Part shown: positions 6,301 through 12,559 of the stretch, one piece after another
Numbering within the stretch: position 1 is the stretch's first letter
Layout of the letters: every line of letters starts with the position of its first letter
From: a bacterium UBP1_UBA4783
GTDB lineage: Bacteria; Krumholzibacteriota; Krumholzibacteriia; Krumholzibacteriales; Krumholzibacteriaceae
Reading direction: 5' to 3'
Assembly (NCBI GenBank): GCA_002403075.1
Contig: DHHB01000003.1
Coordinates: forward strand, 1-14,974
Length of the DNA: 14,974 bases
Program-made: the position numbers and the translations under genes
Notes under the pieces: generated by a model
Told to the model about the DNA's origin: nothing
Database searches by the model: none
The model's input: the letters and a program-made list of their open reading frames with translations, nothing else

Positions 6301-7183
6301 TCGTTCCTCCATACGATGTGACGTTCTCCCAGACGGCGGCGATATCCTTCGCGGACGGCGCGCCGGTCTCGACGGCGGTGAGGCACTCGATCTGGGCCCG
6401 CGTGACCTCGACGTCGTACCGGATGCGCCCGGCGAGACCGGCCCCGGCGCGGAGCGCGAGGGCCTCGATGCGCCCGGCCATGCCGGGGTTGATATCCCAT
6501 TTGTTCACGCAGACGGCGGCGGGAATTCCGAAATGCCTCGCGAGCGCGAGAACCCTCTCGAGATCGTGTTCCCCCGAAACGGTGGGCTCGGTTACGACCA
6601 CCACGAGCGCGGCTCCGGTGAGTGAGGCGATGACGGGGCAGCCGATCCCCGGCGGTCCGTCGACGATAACGAGACTCCTGCCGGTTTCTTCCGCGACCCG
6701 CCGGGCCTCGCGGCGCACGGTGGAGACGAGCTTGCCCGAGTTCTCGGCGGCCGTGCCGAGCCTTGCGTGGACCATCGGACCGCAGCGCGTCTCGGACACC
6801 ATCCAGACGCCCGAAAGCCGCTCCGGAAAATCGATCGCCCCCGCGGGGCAAAAGCGCACGCACACGCCGCATCCTTCGCACGAGGCGGGATCGACTGCGT
6901 ACGAGCCGTCCCCGTCCGCGGGACCGGGCGCCGCCACCGCTTTGAACCGGCAGAGATCGAAGCATATCCCACAGCGCGTGCAGCTCTCGCGCCGGATCAC
7001 CGCTTCCCGGCCGCTCCTGAATTCGCTGCGCCGGACGACGCGAGGCGTCAGCAGCAGATGCAGGTCGGCGGCGTCGACGTCGCAGTCCACCACGACCGCT
7101 TCCCGCGCGAGGACGGCGAAGCACGCGGCGATGCTCGTCTTGCCCGTGCCGCCCTTTCCGCTGATGACCACGATCTCCTTCAT
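6287..7183 (-). CDS. MinD-superfamily P-loop ATPase with inserted 2[4Fe-4S] ferredoxin domain (second copy)
   Basis: A 298-residue ATPase of the MinD/ParA class. It has the deviant Walker A SGKGGTGKTS (8-17), DCDVDAADL after strand 2, and Walker B VDGPPGIGCPV (about 174-184). A bacterial ferredoxin insert lies between them, with two complete CxxCxxCxxxC sets (C68, C71, C74, C78 and C102, C105, C108, C112). VVTEPTVSGEHDL and the NKWDIN loop are typical of this subfamily. The start ATG overlaps the upstream paralogue's TGA as ATGA. In Desulfovibrio two such proteins (DVU2103 and DVU2104) belong to the ORP complex, which has been linked to cell-division site placement. Here the paralogue pair is adjacent but clearly diverged, so the two may form a heterodimer. 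The function of the clusters is unknown. Confidence 0.93.
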   Translation of the reverse strand: MKEIVVISGKGGTGKTSIAACFAVLAREAVVVDCDVDAADLHLLLTPRVVRRSEFRSGREAVIRRESCTRCGICFDLCRFKAVAAPGPADGDGSYAVDPASCEGCGVCVRFCPAGAIDFPERLSGVWMVSETRCGPMVHARLGTAAENSGKLVSTVRREARRVAEETGRSLVIVDGPPGIGCPVIASLTGAALVVVVTEPTVSGEHDLERVLALARHFGIPAAVCVNKWDINPGMAGRIEALALRAGAGLAGRIRYDVEVTRAQIECLTAVETGAPSAKDIAAVWENVTSYGGTNGID

Positions 7184-8022
7184 GACGCGCGCACCGCCTC
7201 CCGCGTCCGCTCGAGCAATCGCTCGAAATGTCCCCGGTACTCCGGCAGCGCGTCGACGACGAGCTTCCCCCGCGAATAGGCTTCGGCAATGCGGCGGTCG
7301 TCCGGAATATCGAGCAGCACCGGGATGCCGCGTTCCCGGCAAAACGCGTGAACCCTGCCGTCCCCGACGCCGACACGGTTGACGACGACGCCGAACGGAA
7401 CGCCGAGCGAGGCCGTCATGTCCGCGGCGAGCGCGAGGTCGTTGAGGCCGAACGGCGTCGGCTCGGTGACGAGGATCACGAAATCGGCTCCCCGGACGGC
7501 GGCGACGACCGGACACGCCGTCCCCGGCGGGGCATCGATGATCGTATGCTCGCCCGGGACGAGCTTCGCCTTGACCGCTCGTACGAGCGGAGGCGCCATG
7601 GCGACTCCGACGTCGAGAAGCCCCTGAACGAGGACGATCCCATCGGCGTTCCGGATCTCGATGACGCCGATCCTCCGGTCGACCTCCCGGATCGCGCCGC
7701 GCGGACACACGAGAGCGCACCCGCCGCACCCGTGGCAGAGCTCCGGGAAAACGAGCGGCTTCGTCGCGAGCGACACGATCGCGTGATAGGCGCAGAAACG
7801 ACCGCATTCGCCGCACGCGTCGCAGAGCGATTCGTCGACGGCCGGCACCGGCACGGAGATCGTTTCCCGTTCGCTCGCCTCTCCGGAGAGAAAGAGGTGC
7901 GCGTTCGGCTCCTCCACGTCGCAGTCGAGGAGCCGGACGGGGGATCCGATGACCCGCGCCAGATTCACGGCGACCGTCGTCTTGCCCGTGCCGCCCTTTC
8001 CCGATGCGACGGCGATAATCAT
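7180..8022 (-). CDS. MinD-superfamily P-loop ATPase with inserted 2[4Fe-4S] ferredoxin domain (first copy)
   Basis: A 280-residue protein with the same architecture as its downstream neighbour. It has the deviant Walker A SGKGGTGKTTVAVNLA (7-22), DCDVEEPNAHLFL (33-45), and a ferredoxin insert with two full 4Fe-4S sets (C67, C70, C73, C77 and C96, C99, C102, C106-P). The Walker B region is DAPPGTACPVVAA, followed by VTEPTPFGLNDL and VVNRVG. ATG 8022 is chosen because MIIAVASGKGG is the natural N terminus and the ATG forms a 4-nt ATGA overlap with the preceding ORP gene. The frame stays open to 8622, but that stretch is Arg-rich shadow. DEEPNAH-type motifs place it with the subgroup found beside ORP and nitrogenase-cofactor-like genes. 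It probably acts with the ORP proteins as an ATP-driven partner. Confidence 0.93.
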   Translation of the reverse strand: MIIAVASGKGGTGKTTVAVNLARVIGSPVRLLDCDVEEPNAHLFLSGEASERETISVPVPAVDESLCDACGECGRFCAYHAIVSLATKPLVFPELCHGCGGCALVCPRGAIREVDRRIGVIEIRNADGIVLVQGLLDVGVAMAPPLVRAVKAKLVPGEHTIIDAPPGTACPVVAAVRGADFVILVTEPTPFGLNDLALAADMTASLGVPFGVVVNRVGVGDGRVHAFCRERGIPVLLDIPDDRRIAEAYSRGKLVVDALPEYRGHFERLLERTREAVRAS

Positions 8023-8381
8023 ACCCAATGGCCGTCGACGTCGGCCGAGCGCGCCTCGGTCAGGCCGCCCGAGCGAAACCGTTCGAGCGCCTCGGCCACG
8101 GTGGCCGCGTCGGTCGTGTAGACCGCGACGCCCGCCTCGGACAGCACGCGGAACGCCTTCGGACCGCAGTGCCCCGTCACGACCGCCTGTACGCCCGCGC
8201 GCGCGACCGTCTGCGCCGCCTGGATGCCGGCGCCCTGCGCGGCATCCATCCCCTTTTGGTTGTCTATCACCTCGACTGCTCCGGAATCGGTGTCGCAGAC
8301 GAGAAATCGCGGGGCGCGCCCGAACCGCGCGTCGAGCGCCGCGTCGAGCGAGTCGCCGGAAGTGGTGAAAGCTACCCTCAT
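8019..8381 (-). CDS. Stand-alone ORP-like protein (NifX/NifB dinitrogenase-cofactor domain)
   Basis: A 120-residue single-domain protein of the dinitrogenase iron-molybdenum cofactor family, with the ribonuclease-H-like fold that covers NifX, NafY and the C-terminal part of NifB. The visible pattern is MRVAFTTSGDSLDAALDARFGRAPRFLVCD at the start and VVTGHCGPKAFRVL for the cofactor-contacting region (C72). Size and neighbours match the Desulfovibrio orange protein, which binds a Mo/Cu-sulfide cluster. Whether this one binds that cluster is inference. ATG 8381 forms a 4-nt overlap with the upstream gene and its TGA overlaps the downstream ATPase ATG, which implies tight stoichiometric coupling. 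No nif structural genes are present, so a nitrogenase role is unlikely. Confidence 0.9.
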   Translation of the reverse strand: MRVAFTTSGDSLDAALDARFGRAPRFLVCDTDSGAVEVIDNQKGMDAAQGAGIQAAQTVARAGVQAVVTGHCGPKAFRVLSEAGVAVYTTDAATVAEALERFRSGGLTEARSADVDGHWV

Positions 8382-8770
8382 GCGTCTCCTTCGCGGCGCC
8401 CGCTCTCGAGCTCCTGCAGCCGTTTCTTGATCTCCTCGAGCTCGCCTTGCAGCGATCGCGCCTGCGCCTCGAGCCATTGCTTCTCCGCGCCCGCGTCGGG
8501 GGCGGCGTACGGCGCTGCATACGGCGCCGGCCAACCGCCGAAGCGCATCCATCCCGGAACGCCCGTGGCGTAGTACCAGTGCCTGAACCCGCGTCCCCCG
8601 CCTCCGAACCCGCGTCCGGCAAACCCGCGGCCTCTCCCGCGGCCCATGCCGAAGCCCCTTCCGGGGACTGGACTCGCGTAACCCGGCGTATCAGAGCCGG
8701 CGCAGTACCCCGCGGCCCGGCCCGTCATCGGCCCCATTCCCATGGGACCCGTTCTGTCTCCTCCCGGCAT
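8378..8770 (-). CDS. DUF5320 domain protein, Gly/Arg-rich with C-terminal coiled coil
   Basis: A 130-residue small protein of the DUF5320 family. It starts with the signature MPGGDRTGPMGMGPMTGRAAGYC, continues with a Gly/Arg/Phe-rich repeat (about 36-62, GRGFGMGRGRGRGFAGRGFG) and an aromatic/Pro/Ala segment with a repeated PYAA. It ends with a charged helix (about 95-127, QARSLQGELEEIKKRLQELE) that should form a coiled coil. ATG 8770 is preferred over ATG 8776 because AAGGAGG (8779-8785) is then 8 nt upstream instead of 2. The family is small and of unknown function, and commonly sits next to NifX-like and MinD-ferredoxin genes. The low-complexity basic part could bind nucleic acid, a cluster protein or the partner's similar Gly/Arg tract; this is inference. 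Confidence 0.85.
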   Translation of the reverse strand: MPGGDRTGPMGMGPMTGRAAGYCAGSDTPGYASPVPGRGFGMGRGRGRGFAGRGFGGGGRGFRHWYYATGVPGWMRFGGWPAPYAAPYAAPDAGAEKQWLEAQARSLQGELEEIKKRLQELESGRREGDA

Positions 8771-8795
8771 TTTCATGCCCTCCTTTCCGAATCGA

Positions 8796-9437
8796 CTATT
8801 CCCTCGTCAATGCGGTGCCGCACTTCGGGCATAGCTTTCCGTTGCAGGGAACGCCCCTCTGGTGGGGCTCCCGGTGTCCGCAGCTCGGACACACGCACGC
8901 GCCCCCCGGTCCGCCCGCGGCCCCGCCGCCCATCCTCCCGGCTCCGCCTCCGCGGCCCCCGCCACCTCCGCGTCTTCCGCCGCCTCCTCTTCCCCCGCCG
9001 CCTCCGCGTCCTCCACCGCCTCCCGTTCCTCCTCCGCCTTGTCCAGGCATGAATCCGCCCTCCTTTCCCGCCAGGCCGGGCCGAAACCCGCGGCCCCGCC
9101 GCCTGCATCCCGGCATGGCGAACGTTTCCTCCCGCAGCGCGCCGGCGAGCCAGGCCCGTTCGATCTCGCGTACGTCTCCGGCGATGAACGGAATCACCTC
9201 TATGCCGCGCGCGGCTATCGTTCCGTGAAGCAGTCGCGAAATCGCGCCGCAGACGAGCACGGCGATCCCCCGGGACGCGAGCCACTCCGCTTTCCCGGGC
9301 GCGGAACCGGCGGGCACGCCCGCTGTTTCCGCGCGCAGGATGCGGCCCCCGTCCGCCTCGACGACCCGCACGTGCCGCGCCACGTCGAAGACCGGAGCGA
9401 TCCGCTCGTCCCATACCGCGAATGCCGCTTTCGTCAC
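8796..9437 (-). CDS. ORP/NifX-like domain protein with Gly/Arg-rich linker and C-terminal zinc ribbon
   Basis: First gene of the operon, 213 residues in three parts. Residues 1-105 form a dinitrogenase-cofactor-like domain (AFAVWDERIAPVFDVARHVRVVEAD, then VLVCGAISRLLHGTIAARGIEVIPFIAGD). Residues about 112-179 are a Gly/Arg linker made almost only of GGGGR-like units. Residues 181-213 are a zinc ribbon with C183-x2-C186 and C203-x2-C206, plus C181 and C198 and the PHQRGVPC turn. GTG 9437 is chosen because the domain begins there; AAAGGCAGGTG lies just upstream and the sigma-54 promoter would give a leader of about 20 nt. In-frame codons further upstream cross that promoter. Similar three-part proteins with shorter linkers are known in anaerobes, often called cofactor biosynthesis proteins. 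Function is unknown; regulation by sigma-54 is strongly suggested. Confidence 0.87.
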   Translation of the reverse strand: MTKAAFAVWDERIAPVFDVARHVRVVEADGGRILRAETAGVPAGSAPGKAEWLASRGIAVLVCGAISRLLHGTIAARGIEVIPFIAGDVREIERAWLAGALREETFAMPGCRRRGRGFRPGLAGKEGGFMPGQGGGGTGGGGGRGGGGGRGGGGRRGGGGGRGGGAGRMGGGAAGGPGGACVCPSCGHREPHQRGVPCNGKLCPKCGTALTRE

Positions 9438-9468
9438 GAGTCCACACCTGCCTTTCGCTCGTATACGG

Positions 9469-9484
9469 AGCATTCGGCGAGCCA
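9469..9484 (-). promoter_or_regulatory. Sigma-54 (-24/-12) promoter of the ORP-type operon
   Basis: The minus strand reads TGGCTCG, 4 nt, ATGCT, against the consensus TGGCACG-N4-TTGCW. That is 10 of 12 defined positions, with the invariant GG and GC at exact spacing. The predicted start near 9458 leaves about 20 nt before the GTG at 9437, with room for the ribosome site AAAGGCAGGTG. The gene for a sigma-54 activator lies immediately upstream, which supports the assignment. Confidence 0.75.
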
Positions 9485-9567
9485 GGCGTGAGGCCGCGAG
9501 GGACAATCGATTAACATATTGCTATATAAGTGGTTGCGCGATTGGACGGGAAAGCGATCGAGGGTGA

Positions 9568-9591
9568 TACAGTATCTATTAATATACTGTA
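9568..9591. promoter_or_regulatory. Perfect inverted repeat, candidate upstream activator (enhancer) site
   Basis: The arms TACAGTAT (9568-9575) and ATACTGTA (9584-9591) are separated by 8 nt. The centre lies about 120 bp upstream of the predicted sigma-54 start, the usual distance for a bacterial enhancer-binding protein. It sits in an AT-rich island (about 9504-9626) in otherwise GC-rich DNA, between the activator gene and the operon it should control. The likely binder is the Fis-type helix-turn-helix of the 9619-11010 product. Confidence 0.65.
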
Positions 9592-9600
9592 CGCTAATTT

Positions 9601-9622
9601 ATAGTAGCAATAATGCTACTAT
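9601..9622. promoter_or_regulatory. Second perfect inverted repeat overlapping the activator stop codon
   Basis: The arms ATAGTAGCA (9601-9609) and TGCTACTAT (9614-9622) flank a 4-nt loop. The repeat covers the TAG stop of the activator gene (9619-9621). No T-run follows on the minus strand, so a terminator for that gene is doubtful. It could be a second enhancer element (centre about -153), or a hairpin separating the two transcripts. The 8-mer TATTGCTA inside it recurs in opposite orientation at 9517-9524. Confidence 0.45.
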
Positions 9623-11010
9623 TTCTTCCCCGCGCGCGACCTGCCGTCGCCGCGGGGCAGATCGATGCCGAGGAGCTTCAGCTTGCGGAAGAGGGTGGTC
9701 TTGTGGATGCCGAGATCCCGCGCCGCGGCGGCGCGGTTGTACGAGTTCCGAATGAGCGCCACGCGGATGGTCTGCGCTTCGACGAGGTCCCGGGCCGGTT
9801 TCATCCCCGTCGCTCCCTCCGCCGCGCGGGCGCGCGCGCTGAGCTCGCCGGGGAGATGCTCGATGCCGATGACGCCGCCTCCGCAGTGTATGAACGCGCG
9901 CTCAATCGCGTTTTCGAGCTCGCGGACGTTTCCCGGCCAATCGTGGGCCATGAGAAGGGACAGCGCCGAAGGGGTCACGCCCTCTATCGATTTGCCCTGG
10001 AGCCGGTTCTGCCGCTCGATGAACTGCTCGACGAGAAGCGGGATGTCCTCCTTGCGGCCGCGCAGCGGCGGCAGCTCGACGCGGACGACGTTCACGCGGT
10101 AATAGAGGTCCTCGCGGAAAGCGCCGGCGCGCATCCTCTCCGCGAGATCGCGATTGGTGGCGACGACGACCCGAGCGTCGGTCCTCTCCGAACGCGTGGA
10201 GCCGAGGGGCTCGTACGTTCGATCCTGTAGCACGCGAAGAAGCCTGATCTGAAGCGCGGGGCTCACCTCGCCGATCTCGTCGAGGAAGAGCGTGCCCCCC
10301 TTCGCGAGGGCGAAGCGTCCGAGCTTGTCCTGCGAGGCGCCGGTGAAGGCCCCCCGCTTGTAACCGAAGAGCTCGGACTCGAGGAGCGTGTCGGGAAGCG
10401 CGCCGCAGTTCACCGCGATGAACGGCCCCTTGCGGCGCGGGCTCAGCTCGTGAATGGTGCGCGCGACGAGCTCCTTGCCCGTCCCCGTCTCGCCGAGGAT
10501 GAGCACCGTGCTCGGGCTCGCGGCCACGGCCGGCAGGACTTCGAACACGCGCTGCATGACGGGGCTGTGGCTCACGAGGTCGCCGACGCGGAACCGGCCC
10601 TTGAGCTCGCGGCGCAGCGCCTCGATCTCGCTGAGGTCGCGGAACGTCTCCGCCCCACCCATGACGCGGCCGCGCTCGTTCCGCAGCACGGCGGTCGACA
10701 CGCTGATGGGGATGCGCCCCCCGCGGGCGTCGACGATGTATCCGGAGCGGCCGATCACCGGCCTTCCCGTTTTCAGCGTTCGGCGCAGCGCGCACGAGGT
10801 CTCGCACATGCTCGACCGGAACACCTCGGAGCACGGCTTGCCGATCGCCTCTTCCCGCGGTATCCCCGTGATCTTCTCGGCCGCGCGGTTGAAAGACGTT
10901 ATCCGCCAGCTCGTATCGACGGTGAACACGCCGTCGGAGATGCTCTCGAGGATGGCGTCGTAGGGGGCCGCCGGAACGGGCGTCCGTTTCTTTACGTATC
11001 GCGCGCTCAT
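9619..11010 (-). CDS. Sigma-54-dependent transcriptional activator (PAS, AAA+, Fis-type HTH)
   Basis: A 463-residue NtrC-family enhancer-binding protein that remodels sigma-54 polymerase with ATP. Residues about 15-130 form a PAS sensor (ILESISDGVFTVDTSWRITSFNRAAEKITGI) with cysteines C60, C69 and C73 (SSMCETSCALRRTL), as in many anaerobe members. The AAA+ domain (about 145-385) has Walker A GETGTGKE (173-180), the sigma-54-contacting GAFTGA (220-225), Walker B GGTLFLDEIGE (238-248) and the arginine-finger region FREDLYYRVNVV. The C-terminal Fis-like helix-turn-helix (about 410-450) reads NRAAAARDLGIHKTTLFRKLKLLG. ATG 11010 has GGAGGGG just upstream. There is no receiver domain, so signalling is probably by a small ligand or redox state through the PAS domain. 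By position it corresponds to the regulator of the Desulfovibrio ORP operons (DVU2106); that orthology is inferred. Confidence 0.95.
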   Translation of the reverse strand: MSARYVKKRTPVPAAPYDAILESISDGVFTVDTSWRITSFNRAAEKITGIPREEAIGKPCSEVFRSSMCETSCALRRTLKTGRPVIGRSGYIVDARGGRIPISVSTAVLRNERGRVMGGAETFRDLSEIEALRRELKGRFRVGDLVSHSPVMQRVFEVLPAVAASPSTVLILGETGTGKELVARTIHELSPRRKGPFIAVNCGALPDTLLESELFGYKRGAFTGASQDKLGRFALAKGGTLFLDEIGEVSPALQIRLLRVLQDRTYEPLGSTRSERTDARVVVATNRDLAERMRAGAFREDLYYRVNVVRVELPPLRGRKEDIPLLVEQFIERQNRLQGKSIEGVTPSALSLLMAHDWPGNVRELENAIERAFIHCGGGVIGIEHLPGELSARARAAEGATGMKPARDLVEAQTIRVALIRNSYNRAAAARDLGIHKTTLFRKLKLLGIDLPRGDGRSRAGKK

Positions 11011-11040
11011 ACCCCTCCGTTCGCCGCCGCCCTCCGACCG

Positions 11041-11796
11041 TCAGTAGACGCTCGCGCGCAAGCCCGCCGCGTCGAGCTTCCGGGCGATCGCGACGAGATC
11101 GCGCTGGGGGATCTGCTCTATCTCGCGCGACGGGTATCCGCGGTCGAGCGAGTAGATCTGCACCATGGCCGGGGCGATCCGCCGCAGCGTTTCGACCCAC
11201 GCGTCGACGTGATCCGGAGCGGCGTTCCCCGCGGCGCCGCCCGCGAAGAGCGCTTGAATCGTCACGTCGGCGAGCTTCGCGAGCCCGTCGACGACGTTCG
11301 CGTAGCTCACCCCCGCGCACGGCCGATTGAAACGGATAAACGTCTCCTCCGTCCCCGCGTCGAGCTTCATGACCCGCAGGTCGAGCCGCGCGAGGGCGCC
11401 GCGCACGCGCTCGTCGGAGACGGTCGTCGAGTTGGAGAGCACGGCGACGCGGGATCCCGGAGAGTGGCGGTCGCGAAGCTCCCGCACGCCCTCGACGATC
11501 TCAGGAAAATCCGGATGGAGCGTCGGCTCGCCGTTCCCCGAGAACGTGACGTAGGCCGGATGCGCGTGGACGCGAAGGAGGGCGTTTTTCAACGCGTCGA
11601 GGATCTTCTCGACCGGCGGGAGCTCGGCCGGAGCCGGTTCGAGACCGTGCGCGCCCGTCCAGCCGTACTGGCAGTAGAGACAATCGAGGGCGCAGTACTT
11701 CACGTGGGAGGGCAGCACGTTCACGCCGAGCGAGAGCCCGAGGCGCCGCGAGTGAACCGGGCCGTAGATGATCCCGCCCTGAAGCTCGAGCAGCAT
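11041..11796 (-). CDS. Radical SAM protein, COG0731 type
   Basis: A 251-residue radical S-adenosylmethionine enzyme. It has the 4Fe-4S motif CALDCLYC (C35-x3-C39-x2-C42), the SAM-contacting segment FSGNGEPTLHPDF (85-97), and LSNSTTVSDERV and VMKLDAGTEETF further along. The N-terminal YGPVHSRRLGLSLGVNVLP is the hallmark of the COG0731 group, whose archaeal member (Taw1-like) acts on wyosine in tRNA; bacterial members are shorter and their substrates are unknown. ATG 11796 has AAAGGA 4-5 nt upstream. It is 30 nt upstream of the activator gene and 87 nt downstream of bioY, same direction, so probably in one transcript with the activator. A role in cofactor or cluster maturation, as NifB has for nitrogenase, is a guess from context. 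Confidence 0.9.
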   Translation of the reverse strand: MLLELQGGIIYGPVHSRRLGLSLGVNVLPSHVKYCALDCLYCQYGWTGAHGLEPAPAELPPVEKILDALKNALLRVHAHPAYVTFSGNGEPTLHPDFPEIVEGVRELRDRHSPGSRVAVLSNSTTVSDERVRGALARLDLRVMKLDAGTEETFIRFNRPCAGVSYANVVDGLAKLADVTIQALFAGGAAGNAAPDHVDAWVETLRRIAPAMVQIYSLDRGYPSREIEQIPQRDLVAIARKLDAAGLRASVY

Positions 11797-11883
11797 GTCG
11801 TCCTTTCCGTTTCACGCGGAGGGCATCGGGCGGCCGGGCGAGACGGCGCGCACCCTCGCCGGCGGAAGATCTATCCGAAGGAT

Positions 11884-12444
11884 CTATCTCCCGGCGGCGA
11901 GCGAGGCGGCGGCCGCCTTCACGAGCTCGCCCGCGACGAACGGCGTCGCTCCGAGCGCAATCGCGCCTCCGAGAGAGATACCCGGGAAGAGCGAGAGGTA
12001 CAGCGAGCCGCCGAGGAGGATCACGCAGCTCCCGGCGAGAGCCGAGAGGGCGACGGCGGCGCGGCCGCGGCCGAGACGCCCGGCGACGACGCCCGAGACG
12101 AGCGCCGCGGCCGGAAACGCCGCGAGATACCCGCCCGTCGGGCCGAGCAGCACCCACGGGCCGAACGCGAAGCCGGCGAAAACGGGCGCGCCGGCGAGCC
12201 CCGCCCCGAGATAGGCGGCCATCGCGATGAATCCGTCGCGGGGACCGAGCGTAATGCCGGCGAGAACCGCGAAGAGGGTCTGAAGCGTGAGCGGCACCGG
12301 CGTGAACGGAAGCCGCACGGCGAGCTGGGCGCCGGCCGCCGTGAACGCCGCGAACGCGCATATCCTGAGAACCCGCCTCGTCGCCTCGGACGCGGCGGGG
12401 ATCGCCACCGTCATCTCCGTTGCATGAATCGCTTTCGACCGCAC
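11884..12444 (-). CDS. bioY: Biotin transporter BioY (ECF S component)
   Basis: A 186-residue integral membrane protein with about six hydrophobic segments, the substrate-binding component of an energy-coupling-factor biotin transporter. Characteristic sequences are VRLPFTPVPLTLQTLFAVLAGITLGPRDG (about 44-72), YLGAGLAGAPVFAGF and GPTGGYLAAFPAAAL, the latter the BioY signature region, with ending PFVAGELVKAAAASLAAGR. Start is GTG 12444 with AAAGGAG 5 nt upstream; the ATG at M11 is a possible shorter start. No bioM or bioN ATPase or transmembrane genes are adjacent, so it works alone or with a shared ECF module encoded elsewhere. No BirA-type operator is seen upstream. Confidence 0.93.
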   Translation of the reverse strand: MRSKAIHATEMTVAIPAASEATRRVLRICAFAAFTAAGAQLAVRLPFTPVPLTLQTLFAVLAGITLGPRDGFIAMAAYLGAGLAGAPVFAGFAFGPWVLLGPTGGYLAAFPAAALVSGVVAGRLGRGRAAVALSALAGSCVILLGGSLYLSLFPGISLGGAIALGATPFVAGELVKAAAASLAAGR

Positions 12445-12509
12445 GCGGGCTCCTTTCGTCGAATCTCGCTCCGCCGGTACCTATCGCCTTGCCGCTATGG
12501 GTATAGGCA

Positions 12510-12539
12510 AAGATACTCGGTTCGGAGGCGGCATATCAA
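12510..12539 (-). promoter_or_regulatory. Possible sigma-70 promoter upstream of bioY
   Basis: The minus strand reads TTGATA (12539-12534), 18-nt spacer, TATCTT (12515-12510), in the 115-nt gap before bioY. Between it and the ribosome site is an imperfect inverted repeat (TTGCC at 12489-12493 against GGCAA at 12506-12510) that could be an operator. Box matches are moderate, so this is a candidate only. Confidence 0.35.
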
Positions 12540-12559
12540 GAAAAAGAATGCCCCGCTCC

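Noticed and set aside
8922..9050. Possible CRISPR or tandem-repeat array
   Set aside because: The repetition is the codon-level repeat of a Gly/Arg linker inside a gene, with no spacers.
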